From positions 1 through 32,327 of the forward strand of contig CAIYVX010000054.1 in NCBI GenBank assembly GCA_903929765.1: DNA of 32,327 nt, read 5' to 3'. The notes beneath the pieces were generated by a model. It had not been told where the DNA came from, made no database searches, and worked only from the letters and a program-made list of their open reading frames with translations. A program made the translations under genes and the position numbers. This document shows, piece by piece, positions 31,206 through 32,327 of the stretch; position 1 is the first letter of the stretch, and each line of letters starts with the position of its first letter. This DNA is from an uncultured Planctomycetia bacterium. Lineage in GTDB: Bacteria; Planctomycetota; Phycisphaerae; FEN-1346; JAACEH01.

Positions 31206-31907
31206 CTACTTAAAAAGAGCCGTCCCCACCCGTACCAGTGTCGCCCCTTCCTCCACCGCCACCGCGTAATCCTGGCTCATCCCCATCGACAGTTCCGTCA
31301 AAGGCCGCGGATAGAACCCCGCCGCATTGATCCTATCCCGCAATTCCCGCAACCCCCGAAACACCGGCCGCGCCGCCTCAGGATCGTCCGCCAGCGGTGC
31401 CATCGTCATCAGCCCGCGCAGGTCAATATGCTCCATCCCCGCCACTTCCCCGACCACTTCTTCCATCTCGTCCGGCCACAGGCCGTACTTCTGCTCCTCG
31501 CCCGAAATGTTCACCTCCAGCAGAACCGCCACCGGCGCCAGCCCCGCCTCGGCCGCCCGCTTCTCGATTTCCTCCGCCAGTCGCAACGAATCCACCCCGT
31601 GAATCATCGCCCCGACCGGCAGCAAATCCCGCACCTTGCGCCGCTGCAAATGCCCGATCATGTGCCACCGTGCCCCCAGCCCCGCCGCCTCCGCCTCCAC
31701 CGCCCGGGCCACCAGTTGCTCCACGCGGCTCTCGCCGAAATCCCCCTGCCCCAGCCCCGCCAGCGCCGCCATTTCCTCCATCCCCACCGTCTTCGTCACC
31801 GCCACCAGACGCACCGCCTCCCCCGCCCGCCCGCTCCGCGCCGCCGAAGCCGCAATGACCTCCCGAACTCGCACCAGGTTGTCTTTCAGCCGTTCCAGAT
31901 CAATCAT
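31206..31907 (-). CDS. yggS: YggS/PLPBP family pyridoxal phosphate-binding protein
   Basis: 233 residues from ATG 31907 (a GTG two codons earlier is possible). Family hallmarks are VAVTKT with the PLP lysine K39, DFGESRVEQL, WHMIGHLQRRK, and ELSMGMSQDYAVAVEEGATLVRVGTALF. These single-barrel proteins hold PLP and keep vitamin B6 and amino-acid pools in balance in the cytoplasm; no enzyme activity is established. It stands alone. Its start is 176 bases from the divergent partial gene at 32084. Confidence 0.93.
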   Translation of the reverse strand: MIDLERLKDNLVRVREVIAASAARSGRAGEAVRLVAVTKTVGMEEMAALAGLGQGDFGESRVEQLVARAVEAEAAGLGARWHMIGHLQRRKVRDLLPVGAMIHGVDSLRLAEEIEKRAAEAGLAPVAVLLEVNISGEEQKYGLWPDEMEEVVGEVAGMEHIDLRGLMTMAPLADDPEAARPVFRGLRELRDRINAAGFYPRPLTELSMGMSQDYAVAVEEGATLVRVGTALFK

Positions 31908-32083
31908 CCCCACAACCTATCCCCCACCGCGCCCGATTTCAATACTAATAACCCGTTTTGCCGTTTTTGTTCCTTAAGTCTTAAGCCTTAGGCCTTCAGC
32001 CTCTCTTCTGGAAATTCATTGACGTAACCCCCGCCAATCTGGTAGCTTATAATTCTCTTACTTCGCCGTAAGGGGACCGAAAG

Positions 32084-32327
32084 ATGGCGACAGTCGCGGC
32101 TCATAGCTCCAATTCCGCCGGCGCCCACGAAATTGACGCCTTCCTGGAAGCGCTGACTGATGAGGACAAAATGCTCATCCGCCTCCGAGAGGAGCTTTAC
32201 GAGGGGCGCTGGGACGCCATGCTCGCCGACCTCAACGACCGACTCCGCGGAAAACCCTATATCTTCCGCCTGGCCAGTCGAATTCAGGACGACATGGCCC
32301 GCGTCGAAAAATTGAGCCGTTTCGAAC
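32084..32327 (+). CDS. Conserved hypothetical protein, 5' end (partial)
   Basis: An open frame from ATG 32084 runs 81 codons to the window edge without a stop. AAGGGG lies about 10 bases upstream and a TATAAT at 32048-32053. The acidic helical body (DAFLEALTDEDKMLIRLREELYEG, then YIFRLASRIQDDMARVEKL) does not fit a domain I can name. C-ending codons and the good context make it real. I recall similar short acidic proteins in planctomycetes but cannot verify this. Confidence 0.7.
   Translation, partial: MATVAAHSSNSAGAHEIDAFLEALTDEDKMLIRLREELYEGRWDAMLADLNDRLRGKPYIFRLASRIQDDMARVEKLSRFE

Overview
The window is GC-rich chromosomal DNA of a Gram-negative bacterium. Planctomycetota, probably a Phycisphaerae-like lineage, is the best guess. 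The pointers are outer-membrane/LPS genes (lpxH, a heptosyltransferase-like GT9, an LPS-type kinase, an AsmA-like protein), a divergent bL34, large secreted proteins of unknown function, and dense short palindromic repeats. No 16S or marker phylogeny is available here, so the phylum is an inference.

Layout. 1-54 is the 5' end of a leftward gene, possibly a transposase. 55-544 is a gene-free array of about nine small palindromes. 545-13101 is a leftward run of ten tightly packed genes with 1-20 bp overlaps or short gaps: tandem kinase, GT9, VOC protein, DUF2062 membrane protein, FAD oxidoreductase with a zinc ribbon, Maf, DUF192 lipoprotein, GT39-like membrane glycosyltransferase, AsmA-like protein, LpxH. 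Most of these concern the cell envelope. 13102-13412 holds a 160-bp MITE-like element and a good promoter. 13413-17361 is rightward: a LOG-family protein, a TPR/alpha-beta-hydrolase secreted protein, and a secreted protein of unknown function preceded by a 21-codon leader ORF. 17460-20546 holds the threonine degradation genes kbl and tdh (leftward) with a small membrane protein between them. 20771-22894 is the metX-metW operon under a SAM-I riboswitch with its own terminator and promoter. 22981-26579 is a GH2 beta-mannosidase converging on a Gfo/Idh/MocA oxidoreductase. 26742-27378 is rpmH (bL34) and a PilZ-like protein. 27668-28762 is a GT-B glycosyltransferase, 29015-30934 a large secreted protein, 31206-31907 a YggS/PLPBP protein, and 32084 onward the start of a conserved hypothetical gene running off the window.

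The most unusual property is the repeat content. Several families of short perfect palindromes lie between genes, often joined by purine-rich GAAGAA/AACAAC linkers, and some carry a GTAG/CTAC flank like REP elements. The same elements also sit in frame inside or at the ends of at least six otherwise intact ORFs (GT39-like, GT9, tandem kinase, kbl, beta-mannosidase, metX C-terminus), adding roughly 10-40 residues each. A second large-scale feature is that the + strand is C-rich up to about 15.5 kb, G-rich from about 15.7 to 27.4 kb, and C-rich again afterwards, largely regardless of gene direction. This would fit an inverted segment.
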